A stretch of 10,199 nucleotides of DNA from Acidaminococcus fermentans (GTDB lineage: Bacteria > Bacillota_C > Negativicutes > Acidaminococcales > Acidaminococcaceae): NCBI GenBank assembly GCA_004555735.1, contig SFHH01000065.1, positions 1-10,199 of the forward strand, in the 5' to 3' direction. How positions within the stretch are numbered: position 1 is the stretch's first letter; each line of letters starts with the position of its first letter. The notes under the pieces are model-generated. The model saw only the letters and a list, made by a program, of their open reading frames with translations. It had not been told where the DNA came from and ran no database searches. Below, piece by piece: positions 1-5,858 of the stretch. The translations under genes were made by a program, and so were the position numbers.

Positions 1-45
1 TCACATCAAAAGATCCCTTGCGATGGAAGATGGACGGAATGAAAA

Positions 46-73
46 GGGGGATGTTGCGCATGCAACATCCCCC
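46..73. repeat. Perfect 12-bp inverted repeat (strong hairpin)
   Basis: The arms GGGGGATGTTGC (46-57) and GCAACATCCCCC (62-73) are exact reverse complements around a 4-base GCAT loop. No T-run follows on the plus strand. On the minus strand the stem is followed by TTTTC. It could be a terminator for a gene ending left of the window, or a hairpin in the 5' leader of the regulator gene that starts 40 bases downstream. The structure is certain; its role is inference. Confidence 0.7.
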
Positions 74-74
74 T

Positions 75-95
75 GTCACTAGTCACTAGTCACTG
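75..95. repeat. Short heptamer tandem repeat (GTCACTR x3)
   Basis: Three head-to-tail copies of a 7-base unit are visible: GTCACTA (75-81), GTCACTA (82-88) and GTCACTG (89-95). They lie between the hairpin at 46-73 and the ribosome binding site at 101-106. A similar two-copy heptamer of different sequence occurs at 1803-1816. Function unknown. Confidence 0.7.
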
Positions 96-113
96 GCCAA
101 AGGAGGTCTTTTT

Positions 114-389
114 ATGGAAGAAACACGTGTGGCGATTTTAGGGATCATCGTGGAAGACCCGGATGCGGTGGAAGAACTGAATGCCATCCTCCACGATTTC
201 GGCCCCTATGTGATCGGTCGGATGGGGATTCCCTATCATGCCCGGAACATCCACATCATCAGCGTGGTGGTGGATGCCCCCCAGGATATCATCAGCAATC
301 TCTCAGGGAAGATCGGCAAACTGAAAGGAGTCTCTTCCAAGACGGCCTATGCCAAAGTCACTCCGGGCCATGAGAACCATGAAGGATAA
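114..389 (+). CDS. TM1266-family iron-only hydrogenase system putative regulator
   Basis: A 91-residue single-domain protein matching the TM1266 family (small ACT-like fold), usually annotated as a putative regulator of the [FeFe]-hydrogenase system and often found beside hydrogenase maturation genes. Family hallmarks seen are the opening strand RVAILGIIVED (residues 5-15), the central VIGRMGIPY (33-41), the strand IHIISVVVDAP (46-56) and the closing LSGKIGKLKGVSSK (63-76). The length is typical. An ideal AGGAGG (101-106) lies 7 bases before the ATG. The next gene overlaps its 3' end, suggesting co-translation with the ABC importer. The family's ligand and regulatory mode are not established, and no DNA-binding motif is visible. 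Family assignment is strong; the regulatory role is inferred. Confidence 0.85.
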   Translation: MEETRVAILGIIVEDPDAVEELNAILHDFGPYVIGRMGIPYHARNIHIISVVVDAPQDIISNLSGKIGKLKGVSSKTAYAKVTPGHENHEG

Positions 390-1122
390 ACTGCATTTTT
401 TCCTGCCCTTCCTGGTGGTTTTCCTCCTTTGGGAGTATGCGGCTGCCCAGGGGTTCTGGAGCAGCTACATCCTGCCCTCTCCTGCCCGGGTCTGGGGCAC
501 CCTGCTCCATATGCTGCAGAACGGGGAATTGTTCCGGCATATCCGAATCAGCCTCCAGCGGATCCTATGGGGTTTTCTCTGGGCTTTTTTGGCCAGCTGC
601 CTGCTCAGCAGCCTGAACCTGCTCTTTCCCCGGCTCCGGAACGGGTACAGCGGCCTCCTGGAAGTATTCCGCCATGTGCCGCCCCTGTCCCTGATTCCTC
701 TGCTGATCCTCTGGTTCGGCATCGGAGAACTGCCCAAGACCATCATCATCGTCCTGGCGTCCTTTTTCCCCATGTACCTGAACATGGATGATGGTTTCCG
801 CCGCTGCGACCGGAAACTGCTAGAAGTGGGGCAGATGCTGGGCTTCTCACCCTGGAAATCCCTCTGGAAGATCCGGCTGCCCGCAGCTCTTCCTGGGATC
901 CTCACCGGGCTCCGGATCGGCATGGGCTACAGCCTCCGGGCCATCATCGGGGCGGAAATGATTGCCGCTGACAGCGGCTTGGGCTTCCTCATCCTGGATG
1001 CCCAGGCCATGAGCCGCAGCGACAAGGTGATCATCGGGATCCTGACCATCGGAGCCCTGGGGCTGATATTGGATGGGTTCTTCGTCCTTTTGGAAAGGAA
1101 GGCACTGTATTGGATGCATTGA
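349..1122 (+). CDS. ABC transporter permease (SsuC/TauC-like, BPD type)
   Basis: Inner-membrane permease of an importer in the nitrate/sulfonate/taurine family. The N-terminus has a hydrophobic helix (FFLPFLVVFLLWEYAA), with further membrane segments along the 257 residues. The cytoplasmic EAA loop that contacts the ATPase is clear: EVGQMLGFSPWKSLWKIRLP followed by AALPGILTGLRIGMG, then GAEMIAADSGLGFLI, all typical of SsuC/TauC. The start is uncertain. The outermost ATG (349) overlaps the upstream gene by 41 bases, and the nearest AAAGGAG (324-330) is too far away at 18 bases. ATGs at 370 and 379 (giving MKDKLHFF) reduce the overlap to 20 or 11 bases but also lack a Shine-Dalgarno. Translation is probably coupled to the regulator gene. 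The substrate cannot be told from sequence. Confidence 0.85.
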   Translation: MPKSLRAMRTMKDKLHFFLPFLVVFLLWEYAAAQGFWSSYILPSPARVWGTLLHMLQNGELFRHIRISLQRILWGFLWAFLASCLLSSLNLLFPRLRNGYSGLLEVFRHVPPLSLIPLLILWFGIGELPKTIIIVLASFFPMYLNMDDGFRRCDRKLLEVGQMLGFSPWKSLWKIRLPAALPGILTGLRIGMGYSLRAIIGAEMIAADSGLGFLILDAQAMSRSDKVIIGILTIGALGLILDGFFVLLERKALYWMH

Positions 1123-1796
1123 TACTGGACCATATCACTAAAACCTACGGCAGCCGGACAGTGCTCCGGGACCTATCCCTGACCCTCCATCCCCGGGAAT
1201 GTACCGTGATCCTGGGAAAGAGCGGCTGCGGAAAGACCACCCTGCTCCGTCTCCTAGCCGGGCTGGAACAGCCGGATACCGGAACGGTCAGCCGTCCTGC
1301 CGAGCTGAAGCTGGGGATGATGTTCCAGGAAGCCCGGCTCTTCCCCTGGCTCACCTGCCGGGAGAATGTGGCTTTAGGCCTGCCTCCGGGAAGCAGCCCC
1401 CGGGAGGCGGACCACTGGCTGCAGCTGGTGCAGCTGACGGAAGCCGCAGACCAATACCCGTCCCAGCTTTCCGGCGGGATGCAGCAGCGGGCTTCCCTGG
1501 CCCGGACCCTAGCCATGCACAGTGGCCTGATCCTCATGGATGAGCCCTTTGCGGCCCTGGACTACTTTACCCGGGCCCAGCTCCAGCAGGAACTCCGTTC
1601 CATGCAGCAGGAGCTCTCCATGGGAACCGTCCTGGTGACCCACAATGTGGACGAAGCCCTGACCCTGGGCGACCGGCTGCTGATTTTGAAAGAAGGGAAG
1701 ATTGCCCTGGAAGAACACCTGCCTCCGGGAAAACGGGATCTGCTCTCTCCCGGCCTGATCGAAGCGAAAAAAAGACTGCTAGAGGAACTGGCGTAA
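1110..1796 (+). CDS. ABC transporter ATP-binding protein (SsuB/TauB-like)
   Basis: A 228-residue ATPase that powers the importer. All motifs are intact: Walker A GKSGCGKTT (36-44), Q-loop Gln73 in MMFQEARLFPWL, signature LSGGM (120-124), Walker B LILMDEP with Asp144-Glu145, D-loop ALD (149-151) and H-loop His178. The EARLFPWL stretch is typical of SsuB/TauB/NrtD ATPases. The start is TTG at 1110, inside the last codons of the permease (13-base overlap). It is chosen because AAGGAAGG (1095-1102) lies 7 bases upstream and the protein begins at the expected place before the first strand. The binding-protein gene follows 63 bases later. Confidence 0.9.
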   Translation: MDALILDHITKTYGSRTVLRDLSLTLHPRECTVILGKSGCGKTTLLRLLAGLEQPDTGTVSRPAELKLGMMFQEARLFPWLTCRENVALGLPPGSSPREADHWLQLVQLTEAADQYPSQLSGGMQQRASLARTLAMHSGLILMDEPFAALDYFTRAQLQQELRSMQQELSMGTVLVTHNVDEALTLGDRLLILKEGKIALEEHLPPGKRDLLSPGLIEAKKRLLEELA

Positions 1797-1802
1797 GAGC
1801 TG

Positions 1803-1817
1803 CTGTCAACTGTCAAC
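1803..1817. repeat. Two-copy heptamer repeat (CTGTCAA x2)
   Basis: CTGTCAA is present twice in tandem (1803-1809 and 1810-1816) plus one more C, in the gap between the ATPase and binding-protein genes. It resembles in style, but not sequence, the heptamer array at 75-95. Read on the minus strand it contains TTGACA twice, but no minus-strand gene lies downstream of it. Function unknown. Confidence 0.55.
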
Positions 1818-1859
1818 GGCTAATCATCAAATTTTTATTATATGAAAGGATCTGTTAAA

Positions 1860-2834
1860 ATGTCATTGAAGAAAAAACTCTCTGTTGTGCTAGCTTGCTG
1901 TGCCTTGACCGTCGGAGCCCTGGCTGCCGGGTGCGGCAGCGACAAAACTGCCCAGAAAGCAGCTGCTCCCAAAATGGACAAGGTAAGCATCACCTATGTC
2001 CAGGCTCCCCTCAATGTGCCTTCCATCGTGGAAAAGGCCAACCAGAGCTTTGAAAAGAAATTCAAAGAAAAGAAGGTCACCGCTTCCTACTCAACCATCA
2101 CTTCCGGGGCCGACCAGACTGCAGCCCTGGCCAGCGGAGACATCCAGTTCCTGAACTGCGTGGGTGGTTCTTCCGTGCTCCTGAGTGCCGCCAACGGCAA
2201 CGACATCAAGATCGTCAGCTTGTATTCCCAGGCTCCCAAAGCCTTCAAACTGTTTTCCAAGGATGGCAGCATCAAAAGTGCCGCTGACCTGAAGGGCAAG
2301 ACCATTGCCGGCCCCAAGGGTACCATCCTCCACGAACTGCTGGCTGCCTACCTCCAGAAGGCCGGCCTTTCCATGAAGGATGTGAAATTTGTTTCCATGG
2401 GCCTGCCGGCTGCCGCCTCCGCCCTGGAAAACGGCAGCGCCGACTGTGCCCTCCTGGCCGGACCCCTGGCCTACAACGTGGAAAAGAAGGGCATGCACGT
2501 GGTCACAACCGGGGATGGCCTGGTTTCCGGTCTGACCGTCACCGCCGTCAGCGGCAAGTTCTATAAAGAACACAAAGACCTAGTGGATACCTTCCTTTCC
2601 GTCCAGAAAGAAACCTTGGACTTCATGAAGAAGAATCCGGACAAAGCCCTGGAAATGACAGCCAAAGCCACAGAACTGAAGCCGGAAGCCGTCAAGGAAA
2701 TGTATCCTCTCTATGACTTCAGCATGAACATCACGCCAGAAGCCATCGCTTCTCTGAAAAAGACCCAGGATTTCCTGGTTGCATCAGGAATGATGGAAAA
2801 GAAAGTGGATGTGGATGGATTATTTGTGAAGTAA
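1860..2834 (+). CDS. ABC transporter substrate-binding lipoprotein (NMT1/SsuA-like)
   Basis: Extracytoplasmic solute-binding protein of the importer, 324 residues. It begins with a lipoprotein signal peptide: basic MSLKKKL, a hydrophobic core and lipobox LAAGC with the lipidated Cys at residue 25. The mature part follows the NMT1/THI5/SsuA pattern: ITYVQAP near the start, TSGADQTAALASGDIQF, then SAADLKGKTIAGPKGTILHELL and ALENGSADCALLAGP. An in-frame ATG lies at 1842, but AAAGGA (1845-1850) falls after it and 9 bases before the ATG at 1860, so 1860 is the better start. The gene ends against the terminator at 2836-2884. Members bind sulfonates, taurine, nitrate, aromatic acids or pyrimidine precursors; which applies here cannot be read from sequence. 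Confidence 0.88.
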   Translation: MSLKKKLSVVLACCALTVGALAAGCGSDKTAQKAAAPKMDKVSITYVQAPLNVPSIVEKANQSFEKKFKEKKVTASYSTITSGADQTAALASGDIQFLNCVGGSSVLLSAANGNDIKIVSLYSQAPKAFKLFSKDGSIKSAADLKGKTIAGPKGTILHELLAAYLQKAGLSMKDVKFVSMGLPAAASALENGSADCALLAGPLAYNVEKKGMHVVTTGDGLVSGLTVTAVSGKFYKEHKDLVDTFLSVQKETLDFMKKNPDKALEMTAKATELKPEAVKEMYPLYDFSMNITPEAIASLKKTQDFLVASGMMEKKVDVDGLFVK

Positions 2835-2835
2835 G

Positions 2836-2884
2836 AAAAAAGAAGGAGCTGCTGCACAGAACGTGTAACAGCTCCTTCTTTTTT
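2836..2884. terminator. Bidirectional intrinsic terminator between convergent genes
   Basis: The left arm is six A then GAAGGAGCTG (2836-2851). The right arm is CAGCTCCTTC then six T (2869-2884). They form a 10-bp GC-containing stem extended by an A/T stem, with a loop that can add a CAC/GTG pairing. Read either way the stem ends in a run of T, so it can stop both the plus-strand transporter transcript and the minus-strand exonuclease transcript. The exonuclease stop codon (2883-2885) overlaps its edge. Confidence 0.88.
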
Positions 2885-3554
2885 ACCACAGACTCAACTG
2901 TTCCCCTTCTCCTTTTCCCTGGATCTTCTTCCGCACTTCTTCCAGGAATGTCTCAGGAGAAGGATACTGGCGCCTTACGTCCTGCTTCAGCTTCTGGAAA
3001 CAGGCTTCCGTAGTCTCCACATCGCTGAGGGCGCGATGGGCCTCCGGGTTCACCACATGGTACCAGGCGGCCAGATTGTTCAGCCGATGATGGGGCCACA
3101 GGGGAAACAAGGTCTGGGCCATGGGCAGCAGATCCACCCAATCATTGGCCAGGGGCAGGAACAGCTGTTCCTGGAACTGCTGCTGGAGGAACCCCATATC
3201 AAAACCCACATTGTAGCCCACCGCAACCCGGCTGCCCAGGAATTTCCCGAAGGCTTCCAGGGCTTGCCGGGGCTGGGGAGCAGCGGCCAGCATTTCATTG
3301 GTGATGCCGGTAAGCTGGGTGATGAAGGGAGAAACGTACTGGCCTTCCAGCGCCGTCCGGGTCTGGATCAGGGTAGAAAAAGTCCTCCCCCGCTTCCCCT
3401 GGACCACTTCCAGGGCCCCGATCTCGATGATCTGGTCCCGTTCCGGGTCCAGCCCGGTGGTTTCCAGATCCAACACCACATAGGTATCCGGAAAGGCCAC
3501 CAGACTCCGGCCCGTACCGGGAAGAGACCCGGCAAAATTTTCTTTTCTTCTCAT
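2883..3554 (-). CDS. DEDDh-family 3'-5' exonuclease (DnaQ/PolC-epsilon-like)
   Basis: A 223-residue stand-alone exonuclease of the DnaQ-like superfamily. All five DEDDh catalytic residues are present: Asp29 and Glu31 (VVLDLETTGL), Asp119 (NVGFDMGFL), and His173 with Asp178 (HRALSDVE). The core resembles the proofreading domain of PolC and DNA polymerase III epsilon. There is no polymerase, BRCT, helicase or GIY-YIG part. A 20-residue non-conserved N-terminal tail precedes the first strand. GGAG (3559-3562) is 4 bases from the ATG. The gene starts 12 bases after the HMA gene ends and probably shares its transcript. Likely cytoplasmic trimming or repair of nucleic acid; the actual substrate (DNA or RNA) is unknown. 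Confidence 0.88.
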   Translation of the reverse strand: MRRKENFAGSLPGTGRSLVAFPDTYVVLDLETTGLDPERDQIIEIGALEVVQGKRGRTFSTLIQTRTALEGQYVSPFITQLTGITNEMLAAAPQPRQALEAFGKFLGSRVAVGYNVGFDMGFLQQQFQEQLFLPLANDWVDLLPMAQTLFPLWPHHRLNNLAAWYHVVNPEAHRALSDVETTEACFQKLKQDVRRQYPSPETFLEEVRKKIQGKGEGEQLSLW

Positions 3555-3566
3555 AATTCTCCAGTA

Positions 3567-3827
3567 TCAGCCGAAGAGCCGGGCCAGGAATCCCTTTTTC
3601 TTTTCATAGGGTTCCACTTTATAGCTGGTAACCTGGTACCCGGTCTGTTCGATGACCTTGCGGACCCTGTCTTCCCCAATGGGTTCTTTGGCAATGATAT
3701 TCGTTTTCTTTTTGGAACGGGAGGATGAAACAGAACCCACAGGGAACGCATTGCGGATGGCATCATTGATGTGGGATTCACACATTCCACAGGCCATACC
3801 TTCGACGCCGACAATCATTTTTACCAT
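3567..3827 (-). CDS. Heavy-metal-associated (HMA) domain protein, CopZ-like
   Basis: An 86-residue protein with one HMA fold. The metal-binding loop is GMACGMC (residues 10-16), i.e. MxCxxC with Cys13 and Cys16, followed by helix ESHINDAIRNAF and the closing IEQTGYQVTSYKVEPYEKKKGF. After the first helix it has a variant segment (FPVGSVSSSRSKKKTNIIA) instead of the classic CopZ valine-rich strand, and a basic, hydrophobic tail (FLARLFG). AGGAGG (3834-3839) is 6 bases from the ATG. It sits under a consensus promoter with a CsoR-like operator, which supports a copper or other soft-metal role. No copper-exporting ATPase is visible nearby. The fold is confident; metal identity is inferred from the operator. 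Confidence 0.85.
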   Translation of the reverse strand: MVKMIVGVEGMACGMCESHINDAIRNAFPVGSVSSSRSKKKTNIIAKEPIGEDRVRKVIEQTGYQVTSYKVEPYEKKKGFLARLFG

Positions 3828-3852
3828 ATTGGACCTCCTGCTGGGGTACCCT

Positions 3853-3869
3853 ATACCTCGTATGGGTAT
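3853..3869 (-). promoter_or_regulatory. Candidate CsoR-type copper operator
   Basis: On the minus strand the 17-mer ATACCCATACGAGGTAT has inverted half-sites ATACC and GGTAT. It matches the length and half-sites of CsoR operators such as that of Bacillus copZA (ATACCC-N5-GGGTAT form) except for one base. A second, overlapping dyad pairs GTATGGGTA (3860-3868) with TACCC-T-ATAC (3847-3856). The site starts about 12 bases downstream of the -10 element, where a bound repressor would block transcription. No csoR gene is in the window. Confidence 0.6.
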
Positions 3870-3881
3870 CTCGCACGATTA

Positions 3882-3909
3882 ATTATAGGAGGTTGATAGG
3901 ATTTGTCAA
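3882..3909 (-). promoter_or_regulatory. Sigma-A promoter of the HMA-exonuclease transcript
   Basis: On the minus strand a perfect -35 TTGACA (3904-3909), a 16-base spacer and a perfect -10 TATAAT (3882-3887) are visible. The expected start of transcription is near 3875, leaving a leader of roughly 48 bases that contains the CsoR-like operator and the AGGAGG site. The -35 lies 8 bases beyond the etfA stop codon. Confidence 0.8.
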
Positions 3910-3917
3910 GGGCTGTT

Positions 3918-4913
3918 TCATTCCTTTTTCAGCAGTTTTTCCAGTTCCGGCATTACATCGAACAGATCTCCCACGATACCGTAATGGGCAAATTGGAAAA
4001 TGGGAGCATCGGGACTCTTATTCACGGCGACGATCAGCCCCGCCTCCTGGATGCCCAGTTTGTGCTGGATGGCCCCGGAAATCCCCAGGGCGATATAGAT
4101 CTTGGGCGCAATCTTTTTGCCGGTGACACCTACCTGCCATTCATAGGGTGCCCAGCCCGCATCTACCAAAGGCTTGGAGACCCCGAAGGCCGCTCCGATC
4201 CGTTTGGCGAAAGATTGGACTTCCCGCATCCCTTCTTCGTTCTGGACGCCCCGTCCGGCTCCCACCACGATGTCGGCCGTATCCAGGTCCAGCACTTCTT
4301 TCAGCTGTTCCAGGTGCGTGAAATCCAGCACCTTCACAGCCGGTGCTGTTCCTGCACTCTCCAGAGGCACCGGGAAGATTTCCCCCTTCCGGGATCCATC
4401 TTTGGGATTGCCGTGGAAGATCTTATCGCTGACCGTACCCAGCTGAGGCCGGGTGGTGGTCTGGATCTTCACGAACAGCTTGCCCGTATAGGCAGGCCGG
4501 ATCCAGGTAAGGGTATCGTCGTCCCCTTCGTAGCGCACATCGATACAGTCGGCCACCAACCCCGCATCCAGCCGAGCAGACAGCCGGCCTCCCAGATCAC
4601 GGCCATTGGGAGAGGCTCCGATGAACAGGACGCTGGGGGTATACAGGCTCAGGGCTTTGGCCACAGCTTCCGTATAGAGCCCGGCATCGAAAGTACCCAG
4701 ATAAGGAGCCTGGAGCAGGGCCACCCCATCAGCTCCATAGGCGATGGCTTCCTGGGCCGCGCTTTCCAGGTTGTCTCCCGCTAAGATCCCCAGTACCTGG
4801 TTGGGCCGAGCAGCGGCCAGCTGACGGGCCTTGCCCAGGAGTTCAACGCTGAGGGAAGTGAGCCTGCCGCCAGAGGCTTCCAGATAGACTCCGATATTGT
4901 TTTTCCATTCCAT
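3918..4913 (-). CDS. etfA: Electron transfer flavoprotein, alpha subunit
   Basis: Alpha subunit of the heterodimeric FAD protein that passes electrons between dehydrogenases and other carriers; 331 residues, the usual size. The N-terminal half is the ETF alpha/beta domain (NIGVYLEASGG onward; SVLFIGASPNGRDLGGRLSARL at about 94-115). The C-terminal FAD domain is complete: GAGRGV (218-223), KPLVDAGWAPYEWQVGVTGK (about 247-266), GISGAIQH (277-284) and AVNKSPDAPIF (296-306). AGGAGG (4922-4927) is 8 bases before the ATG and abuts the etfB stop, so the pair is co-translated. No acyl-CoA dehydrogenase, FixC/FixX or lactate dehydrogenase partner is adjacent. Whether it is a bifurcating or a simple ETF is not decided by what I can see. 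Confidence 0.93.
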   Translation of the reverse strand: MEWKNNIGVYLEASGGRLTSLSVELLGKARQLAAARPNQVLGILAGDNLESAAQEAIAYGADGVALLQAPYLGTFDAGLYTEAVAKALSLYTPSVLFIGASPNGRDLGGRLSARLDAGLVADCIDVRYEGDDDTLTWIRPAYTGKLFVKIQTTTRPQLGTVSDKIFHGNPKDGSRKGEIFPVPLESAGTAPAVKVLDFTHLEQLKEVLDLDTADIVVGAGRGVQNEEGMREVQSFAKRIGAAFGVSKPLVDAGWAPYEWQVGVTGKKIAPKIYIALGISGAIQHKLGIQEAGLIVAVNKSPDAPIFQFAHYGIVGDLFDVMPELEKLLKKE

Positions 4914-4926
4914 GATTCCTTCCTCC

Positions 4927-5709
4927 TTACAGCAGGTTCTTCTTCCGCAGTTCGCCCACCAGGTTGGCTGCAGCTTCCGCCGGGGTAGCCCCCTGGATCA
5001 TGGTCCCTACCGGCTGGGGTTCCGGTGCGAACAGTTCCGTTACCCGGGTGGCAGAGCCGGCCTTCCCCGCTTTTTCCGGGGCCAGATCGATGTCCTCCAG
5101 ACGCCACACAGGGAATACGGCCTTTTTGGCAGCCATTTTTCCCCGGATCCCGGGCGTCCGGGGATTCCCGCATTTTTCCGTGACTGATATCACCGCTGGG
5201 AGGGCAGCCTGGAGTGTCTCTACGCCGCCCCGATTGAGCCGGCGGATGGTGACCTGGCCCTCCTTCACTTCCAGTTCATCTGTATAAGAAAGCAGGGTCA
5301 TGCCAAGTCGCTGAGCCAGGGCCGGAGGAATCTGCCCGGTATCCCCATCTGTGGACCGTTTGCCCGCCAGCACCAGATCCAAAGGCCCCAGTTTGGCCAA
5401 GGCCGACGCCAGGATCTGTCCCGTAGCTAAGGTATCGGAGCCAGCCATCCGTTCATCGGAGAGCAGGATACCCTTGTCCGCGCCCAGGGCAATCCCTTCC
5501 CGGAGGATATCACTGGCCAGGGCCGTCCCCATGGTCAGAAGTGTCACCGTGCCTCCTTCCTGATCCTTCAGGGCCAGAGCTGCCTCCAGAGCATGGAGAT
5601 CCACAGGATTCAGCATGGAAGGAGCTCCCACCCGGACCAGATTGTTATCCCGGGAAAGCTGGATATCGGAAACGGCCGGAACCTGTTTCAGCAATACAAC
5701 GATATTCAT
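4927..5709 (-). CDS. etfB: Electron transfer flavoprotein, beta subunit
   Basis: Beta subunit, 260 residues, normal length. Family marks are the start MNIVVLLKQVPAVSDIQL, NPVDLHALEAALALKD (34-49), GADKGILLSDERMAGSDTLA (76-95) and the nucleotide-binding DGDTGQ (121-126) in DLVLAGKRSTDGDTGQIP. The later recognition-loop region reads NPRTPGIRGKM (172-182). The C-terminus wraps the partner subunit in the family. The loop around DGDTGQ (KRST before, IPPALAQ after) differs from the usual QAIDGDTAQVGP-type sequence, so this is a divergent branch. AAGGAGG (5717-5723) is 7 bases from the ATG. It is the first gene of the etfBA transcript, with a promoter at 5761-5789. Confidence 0.92.
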   Translation of the reverse strand: MNIVVLLKQVPAVSDIQLSRDNNLVRVGAPSMLNPVDLHALEAALALKDQEGGTVTLLTMGTALASDILREGIALGADKGILLSDERMAGSDTLATGQILASALAKLGPLDLVLAGKRSTDGDTGQIPPALAQRLGMTLLSYTDELEVKEGQVTIRRLNRGGVETLQAALPAVISVTEKCGNPRTPGIRGKMAAKKAVFPVWRLEDIDLAPEKAGKAGSATRVTELFAPEPQPVGTMIQGATPAEAAANLVGELRKKNLL

Positions 5710-5760
5710 GGCAATACCTCCTTGATCAGCCAGGCAAAGCTGGATTTTCTTTCTAGCTGT

Positions 5761-5789
5761 ATTATACTATTGATTCAAAATTTTCGCAA
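5761..5789 (-). promoter_or_regulatory. Sigma-A promoter of etfBA
   Basis: On the minus strand, -35 TTGCGA (5784-5789; four of six consensus bases), a 17-base spacer and a perfect -10 TATAAT (5761-5766). The predicted start near 5754 leaves a leader of about 45 bases before etfB. Confidence 0.7.
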
Positions 5790-5790
5790 T

Positions 5791-5805
5791 AGATAATAAT
5801 TATTA
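5791..5805. promoter_or_regulatory. Candidate Fur/PerR-family box upstream of etfBA
   Basis: AGATAATAATTATTA matches the 7-1-7 Fur box TGATAATNATTATCA at 12 of 14 defined positions and the PerR form at 11 of 14. A perfect 14-base dyad (5793-5806) forms the core. It ends one base from the -35 of the etfBA promoter, a position where a regulator could act. The surroundings are very AT-rich, so a chance match or a promoter UP element is a real alternative. Confidence 0.4.
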
Positions 5806-5819
5806 TTTTATTAGATTTC

Positions 5820-5851
5820 AAAAAAAAGAGCCGCCGTCCATGCAGCAGCTC
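5820..5851 (-). terminator. Intrinsic terminator of the pgeF-to-phosphatase operon
   Basis: On the minus strand the stem GAGCTGCTG / CGGCGGCTC (9 bp, two G-U pairs) encloses a 6-base loop and is followed by eight T (5820-5827). It lies 7 bases after the stop codon of the histidine phosphatase gene. Confidence 0.9.
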
Positions 5852-5858
5852 CCTTCTT

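Noticed and set aside
1..45. Tail of an upstream gene
   Set aside because: A stop at 40-42 in one frame just before the hairpin is suggestive, but 13 codons give no family signal and their third positions are not GC-rich like the other genes.
1803..1817. Twin TTGACA on the minus strand as a possible -35 pair
   Set aside because: No -10 at proper distance and no minus-strand gene downstream; explained by the heptamer repeat.
1812..1841. Possible plus-strand promoter (TATTAT near 1836) for the binding-protein gene
   Set aside because: No acceptable -35, and transcription would start inside the Shine-Dalgarno of the gene.
3036..3728. A 230-codon plus-strand open frame
   Set aside because: It runs opposite both the exonuclease and the HMA gene, each with intact catalytic or metal-binding motifs, so it is a shadow.
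3903..4784. A 293-codon open frame on the plus strand
   Set aside because: It is fully antisense to etfA, has no recognisable domain and no Shine-Dalgarno, and its composition (many His, Arg, Pro, Gln) is typical of a reverse-strand shadow of GC-rich coding DNA.
5731..5745. Small CCAG/CTGG stem in the etfB leader as a riboswitch or attenuator
   Set aside because: Only a 4-bp stem, no T-run and no recognisable riboswitch core in a leader of about 45 bases.
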